A DNA stretch of 64,000 nt. It comes from Leucaena leucocephala. Taxonomy: Eukaryota; Streptophyta; Magnoliopsida; Fabales; Fabaceae. Below are positions 1-10,952 of this stretch, piece by piece; within the stretch, counting starts at the first letter, position 1; each line of letters begins with the position of its first letter. Location of the stretch: the NCBI GenBank assembly GCA_037074615.1, contig CM073560.1, positions 9,059,501 through 9,123,500 on the forward strand, read 5' to 3'. The translations under genes were made by a program, and so were the position numbers. The notes beneath the pieces were generated by a model that saw nothing but the letters and a program-made list of their open reading frames with translations, had not been told where the DNA came from and ran no database searches.

Positions 1-768
1 CTTTTTGGCCTTGAAACTTTCCATAATTGCCCTTAAGTCCTTTCATTTCCTTTACTAGGTCTAGGGGCATTATTGTCTTTTCATATTTTACCAGAGTATT
101 TTCTGGCCCTGGTCAACTATCCAGATACCCCTTCTTGACTGTCTAACCTTAGCCAAATGACCAAAATACCCTTTACTTATTCTTCAGTTATTCTATAACA
201 TAAGGGCATTTTCGTCATTTTGCACATTTTTCCCGGACACCGGCCCCTCTTACCCCTGAACTGATATTATGGGCCTGGGCCTTCCCTGGTGTCACTACGG
301 GCCTTAGACAACACTGTATGGCCTCTAGCCATTGTCTGATCATTTCTATTCGGACTGCCTTTCCTTTACCGATTATAACTGTAAATTCCCATCTTCAGGA
401 ATTTTTACAGAAAAATCGGGACCTCAAATAAAAATTCTGTGACCCCTCATTCAATCCGGAATCCTTTTCTCTATCTCCCGGTATTTTCAGATATTTTATC
501 CGGACCGGGCTGTTTTGGCCTGAAAAAGCACTCCCGCGCACACTTTTCCAAATGACCATTTTACCCCTGGTCATATTTCTAATTCTTTCATACACATAGA
601 GACCTCATATGCACATTTCACAGTTCAGTGAAATGATCAGCATAATTTTCTCTATTTTCTGTCAAAATATGGTACTAATCGGCTACCAGCCCTATCTTTC
701 CCATAATTACGATTATGCCCTTGATTTTTCTTTCTGGCATCTCTAGGCCTAAAAATTAGGGTGTTACA
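1..768 (-). mobile_element. Partial LTR, C family (element H)
   Basis: This is the first part of an LTR on the minus strand. Read in reverse it opens with TGTAACACCCTAATTTTTAG at 768 and runs off the left edge. It matches the beginning of solo LTR C (10953 onward) nearly base for base, including the same short polypyrimidine stretches. No polypurine tract lies to its right, so 768 is the outer 5' boundary of an insertion rather than a 3' LTR joined to internal sequence. The right flank starts ATAAG, a candidate target duplication whose partner is outside the window. The host is the noncoding tail of element D. Confidence 0.85.
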
Positions 769-1916
769 ATAAGCCATATCCTCATCATATTTTGTTCAAC
801 CATCCATCAGACATCATAATAATCTAAGTAAGCCTCAAAACATATTTCCTTTATCATTTTGTTTTGCCTATCATATCCTGATCATTCATCCTGAAACATC
901 CATCTATTTCACTTAGGTTGCCACGCTACCCTCTTACTAGGGTATAGACTCAACCCTTCATTACTCTATCTTATATAAAGAATAGGGGAGTCACTTTATC
1001 TTTGAAACTATGGCTTCCTTTCTACTATCTCTTAACTTCTTCTGTCTATCTATCAGTCCTAGTCTATTCTTGACCGGACAATGGTTACTTATTGGCCTTT
1101 CTTTTTATCCTAGAGAACTTGAGTCGCCTGGATCTCATTCATCATCCTTTACTCTTACTTCTACTTTCTAGGGTACTATACCCTAGGTCTATCACTTCTC
1201 CATGATGGAATCCCTCTGCTTAGGGAACATTTAGCTCTTTATCTATTACCCATCACGTCTTTACCATTAGGCCATGCACTAGGATCATTCCTGGCAAATC
1301 TCATTCTAGCTTTTAGGTCTTCTATTTAGATTAGCTGAATATAACCCCTGTAACGTAGATCTACTCTTAGTTATCACATAGAGGATCTACTTTTACATAT
1401 TGTCTTAAACTGATCTTTTGTACCTCAGTACCTTTGTACTGTCTGGCTTACCATATGCTATTCCAATCCTCTAGCTGATGGACTTCAGCAAGGTTGGTAC
1501 CTTTATTATCATATGGCCTCTGCTATCTTTGTTGCGACCTGAGAACTGTATAATCGCAACTCACATGCTCTGCGACTTTTAGTCGCGACTGTCATACGCT
1601 ACTCGTCACGACCTGGCATTTCTGTGTCCTTTAGTCGCGACCTATTTCCCATAACGTCGTGACCTGGACTCCTTTCAGCCATAAAATAAGTTTTAACGCT
1701 CAAGGGTTTGACTAACCCTAACTATCTTGTATATGTTTTCTCTACTTCCTACTTTTAAAACCTATAATCATATTCATCCGTATACATAGGCAACATACTA
1801 GGTATAGGGTAGCTTAATAGTGTGCACACTGGACAATATAATCCAATCACATACAGGATTTATCTATTCATTGGCCAGTGGATACAGAACACAATTAAAC
1901 TCGTACCTTAGTTTGG
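769..1916 (-). other. Noncoding tail of element D
   Basis: This stretch follows gag of D on the minus strand. It has no ORF of note, is pyrimidine-rich on the plus strand (purine-rich in element orientation), and shows no protease, RT or integrase motif. It contains the 51-bp TCGCGA repeat array at 1532-1662. The same kind of purine-rich sequence followed by the array occurs in element E (63200-64000, plus strand). Confidence 0.6.
1532..1662. repeat. 51-bp tandem repeat with TCGCGA palindromes (D)
   Basis: TCGCGA-like hexamers start at 1532 (TTGCGA), 1554 (TCGCAA), 1583 (TCGCGA), 1606 (TCACGA), 1635 (TCGCGA) and 1657 (TCGTGA). The spacings are 22, 29, 23, 29 and 22, so the period is 51-52 bp with two palindromes per unit. 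Every altered copy differs by C-to-T or G-to-A within a CpG. The same array occurs in five other places in the window. Confidence 0.85.
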
Positions 1917-2718
1917 CGCAGGAGACTTTCTTATCTCGTTGCCAGTCAGGGCATATACTCTTCCCTGAGTCGGGTATCTTTCACCTGTTGTGTTCTGTGG
2001 ACACTCCCTGGCATAATGTCCAGGCTTTCCACACCTATAGCATAACCCTTGACCTACTGGATAAGGCCTCGTACCATGGTCTCAACCACAGTTCCCACAT
2101 ATATTAGGCCTTAGTTGCCTACTAACTTCTTTTGACCTACTACCTGGCCTACTTCCCTGTCTCTTATTAACTTCTGACCCATATGCTGGCCCATTTCTCT
2201 TCTTATTGTTCCCTCTCAAGGAACCTGGAGGCATCATTTTCAATGGTACTGATGTAGAAGGCTCACTCTTTTCTGGCTATTGCACATTCTTTTCTGTGAT
2301 CCTGCATACCTCTACTGCCTCTGTATCTGTCTAGGAAAAACTTTCTCCTTTAATGTAGGATTCAATCCACGAGTTAACTTCTTAGTGGTCCACCTCTCAT
2401 CATTCATACAGTTTAGGTAAGTGGATATCGTGAAAGACGAATGAACCTAGCAAGATAATCATCAAAAGGTTCTTGCTCACCCTGCTTTAATATTAAGAAT
2501 TCTGCTTCACGTTCATCCCTTACTGACTGAGGAAAATATTTCTCGTTGAACTGCTCAAGAAATACTTCCCATGTAAGTGGAATATTTCTAGAGTGCAGAA
2601 TCACTTCCGTATTCTTTCACCACCTATCCGCATCTTTTTCTAGCTTGTAAACTGCCAGCTGGGCCTTTCCTTCAGTAGGACATTCTAAAATCTTAAAGAT
2701 TTTCTTTAACTGGCTAAC
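1917..2718 (-). pseudogene. Gag 3' part of element D, interrupted by A
   Basis: The minus-strand translation gives the retrotransposon gag core, with blocks such as VTWEVFLEQF-like and FPQSVRDEREAEF at 2604-2413. A degenerate linker follows, then a zinc knuckle of the CX2CX4HX4C type near 2045-2000. In-frame stops occur in the linker (for example just before 2413 and around 2300). The first part of this gag lies at 29007-29417, on the other side of element A. After the knuckle the frame ends and noncoding repeat sequence follows, so no protease is fused. It is a dead gag copy. Confidence 0.75.
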
Positions 2719-5611
2719 TGTAACATCCCTAATTTCGGTACTAAGTTGTATAGGTTAAATGAAATATATGATATTTTTGGAAAAGATGTGGCCATATTTA
2801 TGTAAAGAAAAGGATTAATTGGAAGAGGAAGAAAGTCTAAAAGCCAAAGTATAAAATTACGAAAATGCCACTGTGATGCCCTAAGAAACCAGAAGTAAAT
2901 GGAGGGCATTTTGGTCATTTCACACAATGGATGGATATCAGAGGAAATTTGATAATAAATTATTATAATTAATATGAGAATTTATGGAGTTGACAGAAGT
3001 CAAAAAGGAGTCTTGTAGAATTAATTATGGAATTTACGGTGAAAAAGGACAACGATAAAGGGTTAAAGGAAACATATGTAATTTTTAACAAGACTTCTAG
3101 GGCTCAGAAAATTATGGAACTTTGTAGAGAATTCATTTTATATTAGAATGAATTTCTAAAAATATTAGAACAATTAAAAAGGTGTTTAGCATTTATGCTA
3201 AGATCAGGGTGATTTATGGATATCGGTATAAGGAAAATATATTAGGATTTGGGCCAATTAGCTATTGGACCTAAAAGAGACCCAACATGTCATCCTAGGC
3301 CAGCCCAATAAGTCCCAAAAGTTGTCTTGGAACCCAAGTCCAAAAATAAATAATTTTTGGATTTTTGGAAATAAAGAAAAAGAGAATAAAGTAAGAATTA
3401 TGTTTTGCACATGGTGGGACCCACATGGACTAAAAATGGCGCCAAGAAGGGAGCTTAGGTGTCCCAAGTGATGTCATGCTAGTGAGGTCATGGTAGTGAG
3501 GTCATGAGCCAAAGTGAAAAGATATTCCAAGATCAAACCTTTAACCATTAGATTAAATAGTTTCCAAAGTGATCTTGGCCTTCAAATGGCACATGACTTT
3601 TGCTATAAATACCCCCCTTTCCATTCATTCTTCACACCCAAGAGCTCCTTTAGAGAGAGAAGTGAGTTCTAGAGAAAGAAAGTGGAAGAAAGCAAGGAAG
3701 AAGCAAGGGTCTTGAAAGAGCAAGTAAGGTAAGTTGATGTTCTTCACTTTACCATTTCGGGTTGCACTGTTCATGCACTGTTCATGATAGAAGAAAATGG
3801 AATTTCAATGATTTAATGCTTCCATTGAGTTTATATGATGATTTTGTGTAGGATTGGAAAGGTTTTGAACCTTGGAAACCATTGGAATTAAAGGTTATAA
3901 TGTTGAAAATTCCTCACGGGTACTGTTCACTCGCGTGAACAGTGATTTGAATTTCATAATTTTGATGCTTCCAATGGTCTTAAAATGAGATTTTGTGTGG
4001 GGGTAAAGTGGAGGAACAAGTATGGGAAGCATTGGAACCAAAATGGGAATTTTTTTGAAAAAGGGAGCTTATTGAAACTAGACTTGGATTTTGTTTGGAA
4101 TGGAGTTATAATTTGGTAATTATCTTGTAATGCCTAGGATTTGACATTTATGGCAAGGAAAGACCATTACAAGAAGGAAAGGAACAAGGATCTACAAGAG
4201 GTAGCAAGAATATCTAACTATAAACTTATGTGCTTTGATTGTTTTGCTTACTTGTTATGCATGAAGGTTTGGTTGAGCATGGAATGTTGTGTGATGATGA
4301 TGATGATGTGATATGAGTATGTGATACTCCTTGCAATATATGTCATGACAATATGCATATTAGAGTTGCTTATGTATAAGCATGAATTAGCTCCCATTGC
4401 ATGATAACATGTTAGGCATTCAATCAAACATGCATAACCTTATAGTTTATATTACTTGCTATTGGGATTTCCATGAAATCTCATTCCTTCCATATAATTA
4501 AACATGCTCTAGGTGCTGGATCTTCTCAAGGCAAGAGGGTAAATGTTGATGGATGACTGTACATAATTTAAAGAGTGTGCACTTTAATTACAAGATGATG
4601 TTTTGGTTTGTATGATGCATGCTACTCATGAATCCAATATGAGGTAGTGTACTTCCATCGGTATTTTGATTGACTTATATGATGAGTTTTCATATGAAAT
4701 TTGGCAGGAACATAGCTAAGATATATATCTTTAAATGGACACCAATAACGCCTCATTTGGTTAAGAACTAGAATTGTTATGATTTTTCAAAGTTAGGAGT
4801 TGAAATCTGGAATAAGGTAAAACGACTACTCAGAGGCAGTGAGGTTCATGCGCTAATTTCATATAGTAAACGAATGAGTTTTTCCTCGAAATTTTGTGAG
4901 ATTAAAGTAGACATATGGAGATTTAAATCCATATGTAATTCAACTCAATTGGATAAGTATACAAGGAGAAATGAATTTTTGAAAATGGGGCAAAGAAACT
5001 GGAACTTCCAGATTTACCAAATGAACAGTAAAGTTCAACGAATAAATTGATTTGATCTGGACAAGAAGATCTCATTTTCATATTTTTCTCTCAAATTTAA
5101 ATGAAAGATATTTCATTATAAATAAGAATCACCTTAAAACGATTTTTCTATATTTAGTTATGAATTTTCAAATTCAGGTTGTAATCTAGAATTACCCAGT
5201 GAATAGTGGCAGTGAACAGTAACCGTAAGCCCAACTCTTGGAAATTCATGTTTTTGAGGTTAAGAGGCATTCCAATGTTCTAAAATAGTTTCAATTGAGT
5301 AAGGTTAAAGTTCAAAATTAAGGTCAAGGTTTTAAGGTTAAGACTTAAAGAAATTTGTTGGAAAATACCGTTATGCTGGTAGACTATACAAAGTACTGTG
5401 TACGTAGGTGCTGTCTAAGGAGGCTGGAAGTGAGTGGACCTAGCCGGTTCATCCAGTCTTTCCTGGGTACTTGCGTAGAATGGTAGTTCTCATGGGGAAA
5501 TACCAAATCAGTACAGTTATTTTCTACCAGGATTTTCGGCAAGAGAGATATAATCCACTTCAAGAGAGCTATACCAAGAGTACTTTGAGAGATATAAAGA
5601 ATGATGTTTCA
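2719..5611 (+). repeat. 5' LTR of chromovirus A
   Basis: This 2893-bp LTR is paired with 26147-29001 (2855 bp). The pair differ by scattered substitutions and several indels; the 5' copy has a short tandem duplication of GCACTGTTCAT at 3769-3790. It contains a TATA box at 3604, a donor-like GTAAGT at 3729, a GAT trinucleotide run near 4296-4310, and a conserved block of about 95 bp at 5395-5492 that is shared with otherwise diverged LTRs of B, C, D, B2 and F. Short ORFs within it are not conserved. Confidence 0.93.
3604..3611 (+). promoter_or_regulatory. TATA box of A 5' LTR
   Basis: TATAAATA is followed by a C-run and then the purine-rich GAGAGA leader that follows the TATA box in all related LTRs here. 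Transcription would be expected to start about 30 bp downstream. A donor-like AAG|GTAAGT follows at 3728/3729, about 125 bp after the TATA box. Confidence 0.7.
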
Positions 5612-5614
5612 TTT

Positions 5615-5626
5615 TGGTATCAGAGC
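5615..5626 (+). other. Primer binding site (iMet tRNA) of A
   Basis: TGGTATCAGAGC lies 3 bp after the 5' LTR. It is the usual plant primer site complementary to the 3' end of initiator methionine tRNA. Confidence 0.93.
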
Positions 5627-5720
5627 AAAGGATTCTGGATTAGGAAATACTCTGAATAGATGATCTATAGATACCCATTAGTAAAGCTGTCATAAATGAC
5701 ATTAAGTTAATACTTGCAGG

Positions 5721-6482
5721 ATGGGTAGAGGTAGAACTAGATCAGTAACCACCGTAAATCAAGGAGACCCTAGGCCAGATGTCTATATCTTGGATAGCTC
5801 AGAGGAGGAGGAAGAGATACTGGACAGTGATTCAGATATGTGGATCCCTCCTATGGTTAGTAATGCTAAGGAGATTAGTTCCGCAGCAGGGTCCAATATT
5901 CTGACCAATACACCAGAGGGGATACAGGAGGAACCTGTACCAACTATTCCTATGACTATAATTGTATTAGATACAGACCTGGAGACAAATCAAGGAGCCC
6001 AACCCGGACATCCTAATGATCAGTGTTCCCAAGTTAGAGGAACAATGGGATATACCCCGAGGCAATCAGTAGACCCAGACATCCCAGGTCCTAGTAGACC
6101 TAGACTAACGATGGTAGAGTTTTATTTGGGAGACCAAGTAGAGATGTCACCATCTAAGCATATGAGTGAAGAGCACTTTGAGAGGGCTATAGAGTTAGCT
6201 CAACAGCTGTACACTCTTAGAGGACTTTTAGATAGGAGCAGGGATCAGGACTACGTAGTTTATCAGGATTTTATTACCAGAGTAAGAGAAGCCTATCAAG
6301 CCTTCCAACCAGATACATTGACGCTGGATGATTGGACAGTCATTATGGATGAAATTCTGCCAACCACCCCTACTTGGAGAACGGAATTAGATGAATACTT
6401 TGGAGAAGATCCTTACGAAGACGTACCTGATTGGATTTATTTGATTAAAGAATTTATTAGAATTAAGTTTAAGAAGGACTAG
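5721..6482 (+). CDS. Upstream ORF of chromovirus A (unknown protein)
   Basis: This is an intact 253-codon ORF between the primer site and gag. I do not recognise the product. It begins MGRGRTRS, has an acidic serine-rich stretch near residues 25-40 (SSEEEEEI), a proline-rich polar middle, and a conserved C-terminal region of about 100 residues ending IKFKKD. Landmarks are YQDFITRV, LPTTPTWR and DWIYLI. The C-terminal region matches the 232-residue ORFs of B (18216-18914), B2 (37917-38615) and F (47503-48198) with many conservative changes; a decayed relative is in G. The start is supported by an acceptor-like TTGCAG|G directly before the ATG, the same in all copies. It is not fused to gag, which starts 170 bp later. 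There is no visible signal peptide, membrane segment or catalytic motif. Confidence 0.8.
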   Translation: MGRGRTRSVTTVNQGDPRPDVYILDSSEEEEEILDSDSDMWIPPMVSNAKEISSAAGSNILTNTPEGIQEEPVPTIPMTIIVLDTDLETNQGAQPGHPNDQCSQVRGTMGYTPRQSVDPDIPGPSRPRLTMVEFYLGDQVEMSPSKHMSEEHFERAIELAQQLYTLRGLLDRSRDQDYVVYQDFITRVREAYQAFQPDTLTLDDWTVIMDEILPTTPTWRTELDEYFGEDPYEDVPDWIYLIKEFIRIKFKKD

Positions 6483-6652
6483 GGTATGTTTAGAAATAAT
6501 AATGTTCTCCATGTAGTTATAAAGACCAGTATGGCACTATATGTATGACTTTTGATGACTGTATGACGTGTTTTGAATGGAATATAAATTATGTTGTTTA
6601 TAGTATTCCTCTTCTGTTAGATTTTTCTTCTAGACCGTAAAGCAAAGCAAAA

Positions 6653-6979
6653 ATGGTTCGTACAAGAAGAACCGTTACGACAGAGGAACCAAAGAACACA
6701 AGGGATATTAATCAACTAATATTAGAAAGGCTGGAGCAACAACAGAAAATGATAGAAGAGATGAGTGCTACACAAGCACGAAGTGAACAGGATAGAGATG
6801 CTGCTATAGCCACAGTAGTGGCTGCAGCAGTGAACAATATGAGGCCTCCAGAACTGACTGAAGCAGCAAATACAGCAGCAGAAAGAGTACAGCGTCAGGT
6901 AGAGCCACCTAGACGGGCTGAGCAGACAGATCATGTAATTAGTATTCAGCAATGGATGGTCAGGTTCTGCCAGCATAAT
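6653..6979 (+). pseudogene. Gag 5' part of chromovirus A, cut by B
   Basis: Gag starts at MVRTRRT and carries a glutamine-rich coiled-coil-like segment (LERLEQQQKMIEEM). It is cut after the codons for FCQHN by insertion of element B at 6980. The open frame that continues to 7057 is LTR sequence of B, not gag. The rest of gag resumes at 21865, directly after the ATAAT duplication. An acceptor-like pyrimidine stretch ending CTTCTAG lies about 20 bp before the ATG. Confidence 0.85.
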
Positions 6980-9812
6980 TGTCACATCCTTGTTTTTATA
7001 TATCTTAAGGACCATTCAGTAGCACTTAGAACCACTTTCAGGTTTATTGAAGCCTAAACTCTTAATCTGAAATTTTATTCATATTGGGTACTGTTCACTG
7101 TGGCAAATTCCAGATAAGTGACCTGACTTTGAAAATTCATAACTAATTCTAGAAACATCGAAATGAAGTGGTTCAAATTGCTACATGAATATAACTTAAT
7201 TATATTTCAGGGAAAAATCATTGGTTGACCATTCCTTGACAAATCCAATGTGGGTCAACGTTTCAACTTTACTGTTCATCCAATGACTTTCTCCTGAATC
7301 CAGCATTCTGGTCCCAACTTTAACAATTTATATCTTTTCGTGTATACATCCAAATGAGGCACTATATATATCAAATTAAATCTTAGTATGTATACTATTT
7401 ACCATAAAAATATCATACATTTATTCAACCATTCTCTATTTTTAATGATTTATCAAACATCCATAGGTCTCCACGGGTTACTGTTCACAAGGCCATTTTT
7501 CAGCAACCAACTTTACATATTAGTGCATACATACATCACATATCAGTCAAACATACCAGATAACAATTATTATTAAACAATCTACTATTATACATCAGTG
7601 CATGATTAACATTCTCATATTTCTGTTACACTTTCCGTTGTCTAAAATCCGGCAGCATAATTGCTACATTCCGTCTGTAGAAAGTAACCAATCTTGTACC
7701 GATTCGATAATTCCCGTAGGAGCTACAATTCTACGTAAGTACCCAGGAAAGACTGAATGAACCTGCTAGGTCCACTCACTTCCAGCCTCCTTAGACAGCA
7801 CCTACGTACACAGTACGTATCAGTTCCTTTCTTTGTTCCTGCTTTGTTGCCAGAATTTCGGCAGCCTGCCGGCGTCTCCTAAAATTTCCAAATTCTATTT
7901 TGACAGAACCTCCCCTGTAATGTTATTTATGGGAATAAGATTCAAAAGAATCCCAGTAGCAATAATCATAACAATATATGTAATGCAGTGTGACAGTGCC
8001 TGCTTGTGATTGTGTACAAATAAGTATGCTGCATGCTTCAATATTCAATAACATATGATCATAGCATTGCAATAGAGCTTCAAGCATAACATATAAGACA
8101 ACAATCCAACCAAACAATAGCACAATAATTCACAAAGACATTACATAAAAGCTAAGATTAGTTACTACCTCAAAAGCAAAACTTCTCTACTGCTTCCAAC
8201 TCCACCAGAACTTCCTTTCTTCTTTCTTTTTCTCACTTTCTCTCTCAAGCACTTCCTTATCTCTCTAAATGCTCCTTAGGCCGTGGGAATGAAGAGCTAG
8301 GGGGTATTTATAGTTTTGGTCAATGGCATTCTTGTAATTTTGAAGCCATTTGATCCTGTGATCCTGGTTTTTTCGGAATTTCCTATTTTTCTTTATTCCT
8401 TTTACTGCATCATGCATGACATCACTCAATGCCAACTCAAGGGACACCTCACCTCCCACATTCTTCACATGTCGCAATTTGGAGAGGGGAGAAGTTTCTG
8501 GAAGCTTTCCGGTCCAATCTGGTACCGTCCCGGTCCGTCGCCTCGAAAACTGAACCGTTTTCTGAATCTACTTTTTTTGGAAACCCATATTATGTCTTCT
8601 GACCTTAACTTTAGTATCTAAACCCTTTATATCATTAACATTTTAATACTGGGTCTAAGCTCAATTACAGATCCCCTGTAAAATGACCAAAATTCCCCTG
8701 GGTGCCCTTTCATGCCCTATCTTAACCCTAAGGGCAAAATTGTCATTTTACATCTTTCTGTACCTCATCAGGGCATATACTGACTCTAGTTAACTTCTCT
8801 GGTATATATCTTGGCCTCTAGGCCTGTCCAAAATGACCAAAATGCCCTTCATAAGCCTATTACCCCTGTGGTACAACACAGGGGCATTTTCGTAATTTCG
8901 CACTTTTCCGGGGTTCTGCCGGACACTGGCCCACCTATCAGCCCAAGAGTCTTATTGGGCCTTTGTTGGCGCCATTATTGGGCCTTTCTGGGTCCATCAC
9001 CTTTATGGCACGTATTTTGAGAAATCTTCCCCTGGCACAGTTCACTGAATATTTTATTATTATTTACCGTTTATACATATTTCCGGACACTAGCTCCTTC
9101 TGCCAGATACACTGCCCTACTGTGTCTGGGCAGCCATTTGGGTTCTAACGGGCATCTGACTGTTGTTACCCGACCTCATTCAGTCTTAGTTTAAATACCG
9201 ATAAATCTCCCTATCGGATCCCTGGAGGCCTCATACCCCGTCTGGATTTTCTAATTTGTGAATAACTTCTTCTACAGACCTCCTATCGGTATTCTGTCAG
9301 TTTCCCGACATCCGCCCCATAAGTGTGCATCATCCTGTAATTTCTCACTTATATCTGAAATCTAGGGTATCCGGTAGGAATTTTTACAACTTTTGGACGA
9401 TCAGTCCATTTCTGGCTATCTGGAGTCTTCAAAAATTCCTATATTAGGCTGGATTACCCGACGTCCCTTGCTCTACCTACTGGTGGAATATGGGTCTGAT
9501 CGGAGTACGATCACTGTTTTGCCTATTTCCGGTCCAAGTTTTCATAATTACACTTTTGCCCCAGAAACTTTTCTTCTTTTCATCTAAGTCCCTTTATTTG
9601 GCTAAAATTACACTTAAGGACCCCACATTTTTGTCTACCTTTCTTTCCTAACCTTAAACTTTCCTTAATTGCATTTAAGTCCTTTCATTTCCTTTCTTTT
9701 GCAATTTAATCATTTTCTTTACATAAAGGACCACATCTTTTTCCTGAAAAAGAACTCATATATTCCATTTAATCAGTACATGGAAATCAGTACAGAAATT
9801 AAGGATATTACA
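6980..9812 (-). repeat. 3' LTR of chromovirus B
   Basis: This LTR is 2833 bp; its partner 19024-21859 is 2836 bp. In reverse it starts TGTAATATCCTTAAT and ends AAGGATGTGACA. Mismatches between the pair are unevenly spread: about a dozen in the first 250 bp by eye, but very few in about 500 bp around 7826-8330. It contains a TATA box at 8305-8312 and three TACTGTTCA motifs at 7089, 7270 and 7479. The roughly 95-bp block shared with other LTR families is at 7727-7826. Confidence 0.93.
8305..8312 (-). promoter_or_regulatory. TATA box of B 3' LTR
   Basis: TATTTATA on the plus strand reads TATAAATA followed by CCCCC on the minus strand. A donor-like GAG|GTAGTA lies about 140 bp downstream (8168, minus). 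Confidence 0.65.
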
Positions 9813-9830
9813 TTTCTCTCCCCCTTAAAA
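9813..9830 (-). other. Polypurine tract of B
   Basis: The reverse strand reads TTAAGGGGGAGAGAAA directly before the 3' LTR. This is the plus-strand DNA primer site used in reverse transcription. Confidence 0.85.
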
Positions 9831-9865
9831 TAAATTTGGTCCCCGAAATTTACATTACATCTATC

Positions 9866-10952
9866 CTATAGAAACAATTCAGGGTACGTTTCTCTCATCT
9901 TTTCTTCTGTTTCCCATGTAGCCTCTTTTTCAGTCAAACCTTTCCAGATCACTTTAACTAAAGGAATTTGCTTATTCCGCAACTGCTTGACTTTTCTATC
10001 AGCAATTTGCACAGGTCCAACCTCATAGGTCAAGTCATCTCGCAGTGCGACCTTATCTTTTTCAATCACATGAGATGGATCTGGAACATACTTCTTTAAT
10101 TGGGAAACATGAAACACATAATGTATCTGGCTGAGATTAGGAGGAAGACCCAACTTGTAAGCTACTGCTCCTATATTTGAGAGAATCTGGAATGGTCCGA
10201 TGTATCTTGGATGCAACTTCTTCACTTTAATCGATCGTCCGGCTCCTGTGGTTGGAGTTAACTTAAGGAATACATGTTCTCCTTCTTCAAACTCCAACGG
10301 CTTCCTTCTGACATCTGCATAGCTTTTCTGTCTGCTTTGAGCCGTCAACAATCATTTTCAAATTATCGCAACCTGCTCTGCAGTTTGATCCACTATATCC
10401 GGACCAAGCATTCTTCTCTCGCTCAGCTCTAGCCAGCATAAGGGGGATCTACATTTCCGTCCATAGAGGGCTTCAAAAGGGGCCATCTGAATACTGGCCT
10501 GATAACTATTGTTATAAGCAAACTCTATAAGGGGTAGATGGATATCCCAGCTGCCTCTGAAATCTAAGACACATGCTCTCAGCATATCCTCTAACGTTTG
10601 TATTGTTCTTTCAGATTGACCATCTGTCTGAGGATGATAAGATGTACTAAATCGGAGAGTAGTGCCCATTTCTTCCTGTAGAGCCCTCCAGAAATTTGAA
10701 GTAAATCGAGGGTCTCTATCAGACACAATGCTGCTCGGGATACCATGAAGCCTAACGATCTCCTTTATATACAACCTTGCCAGCTTTTCGAGAGAATCTC
10801 TCTTATTGATTGCCAGAAAATGTGCTGACTTCGTCAGTCGATCAATTACTACCCACACTGCATCATGTCTACTTGGAGTTAGGGGTAGTCCTTCCACAAA
10901 GTCCATGGCAATACCATCCCATTTCCACTCAGGGATTCCTAGAGGCTGTAAT
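9866..10952 (-). pseudogene. Integrase core and chromodomain of B
   Basis: This is the last part of pol of B, cut off from the rest by solo LTR C. On the minus strand it begins near 10952 with the integrase core: DFVEGLP (first Asp) near 10900, SDRDPRF (second Asp) near 10715, and the Glu of the DDE triad in the block after HPQTDGQSERT near 10600. Two nonsense codons lie near 10355. After the GPF/Y-like stretch (HPRYIGPFQIL) comes a C-terminal chromodomain with VIWKGL and ATWETEE, ending at 9866. Chromodomains of this class bind marked histones and direct integration to heterochromatin (family knowledge). The few codons read beyond 10952 belong to LTR C. Confidence 0.88.

Noticed and set aside
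1..768. LTR at the left edge as the 3' LTR of element D
   Set aside because: No polypurine tract lies at 769, and its start (TGTAACACCC) differs from the 5' LTR of D (TGTAATATCC); it fits a separate C-family insertion.
5615..5626. Initiator-tRNA-like sequence as a tRNA gene
   Set aside because: Only the 12-nt primer complement is present directly after an LTR; no tRNA body follows.
6970..7057. End of the gag ORF of A as an alternative C-terminus
   Set aside because: The last codons are LTR sequence of B, read through by chance; the true gag continues at 21865.
8811..9020. Recurring ORF (also near 20858 and, inverted, near 42483) encoding a MASRPVQNDQN-type peptide
   Set aside because: It recurs only because it lies in LTRs of the same family. 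It is antisense to the LTR, varies in length between copies and has no domain.
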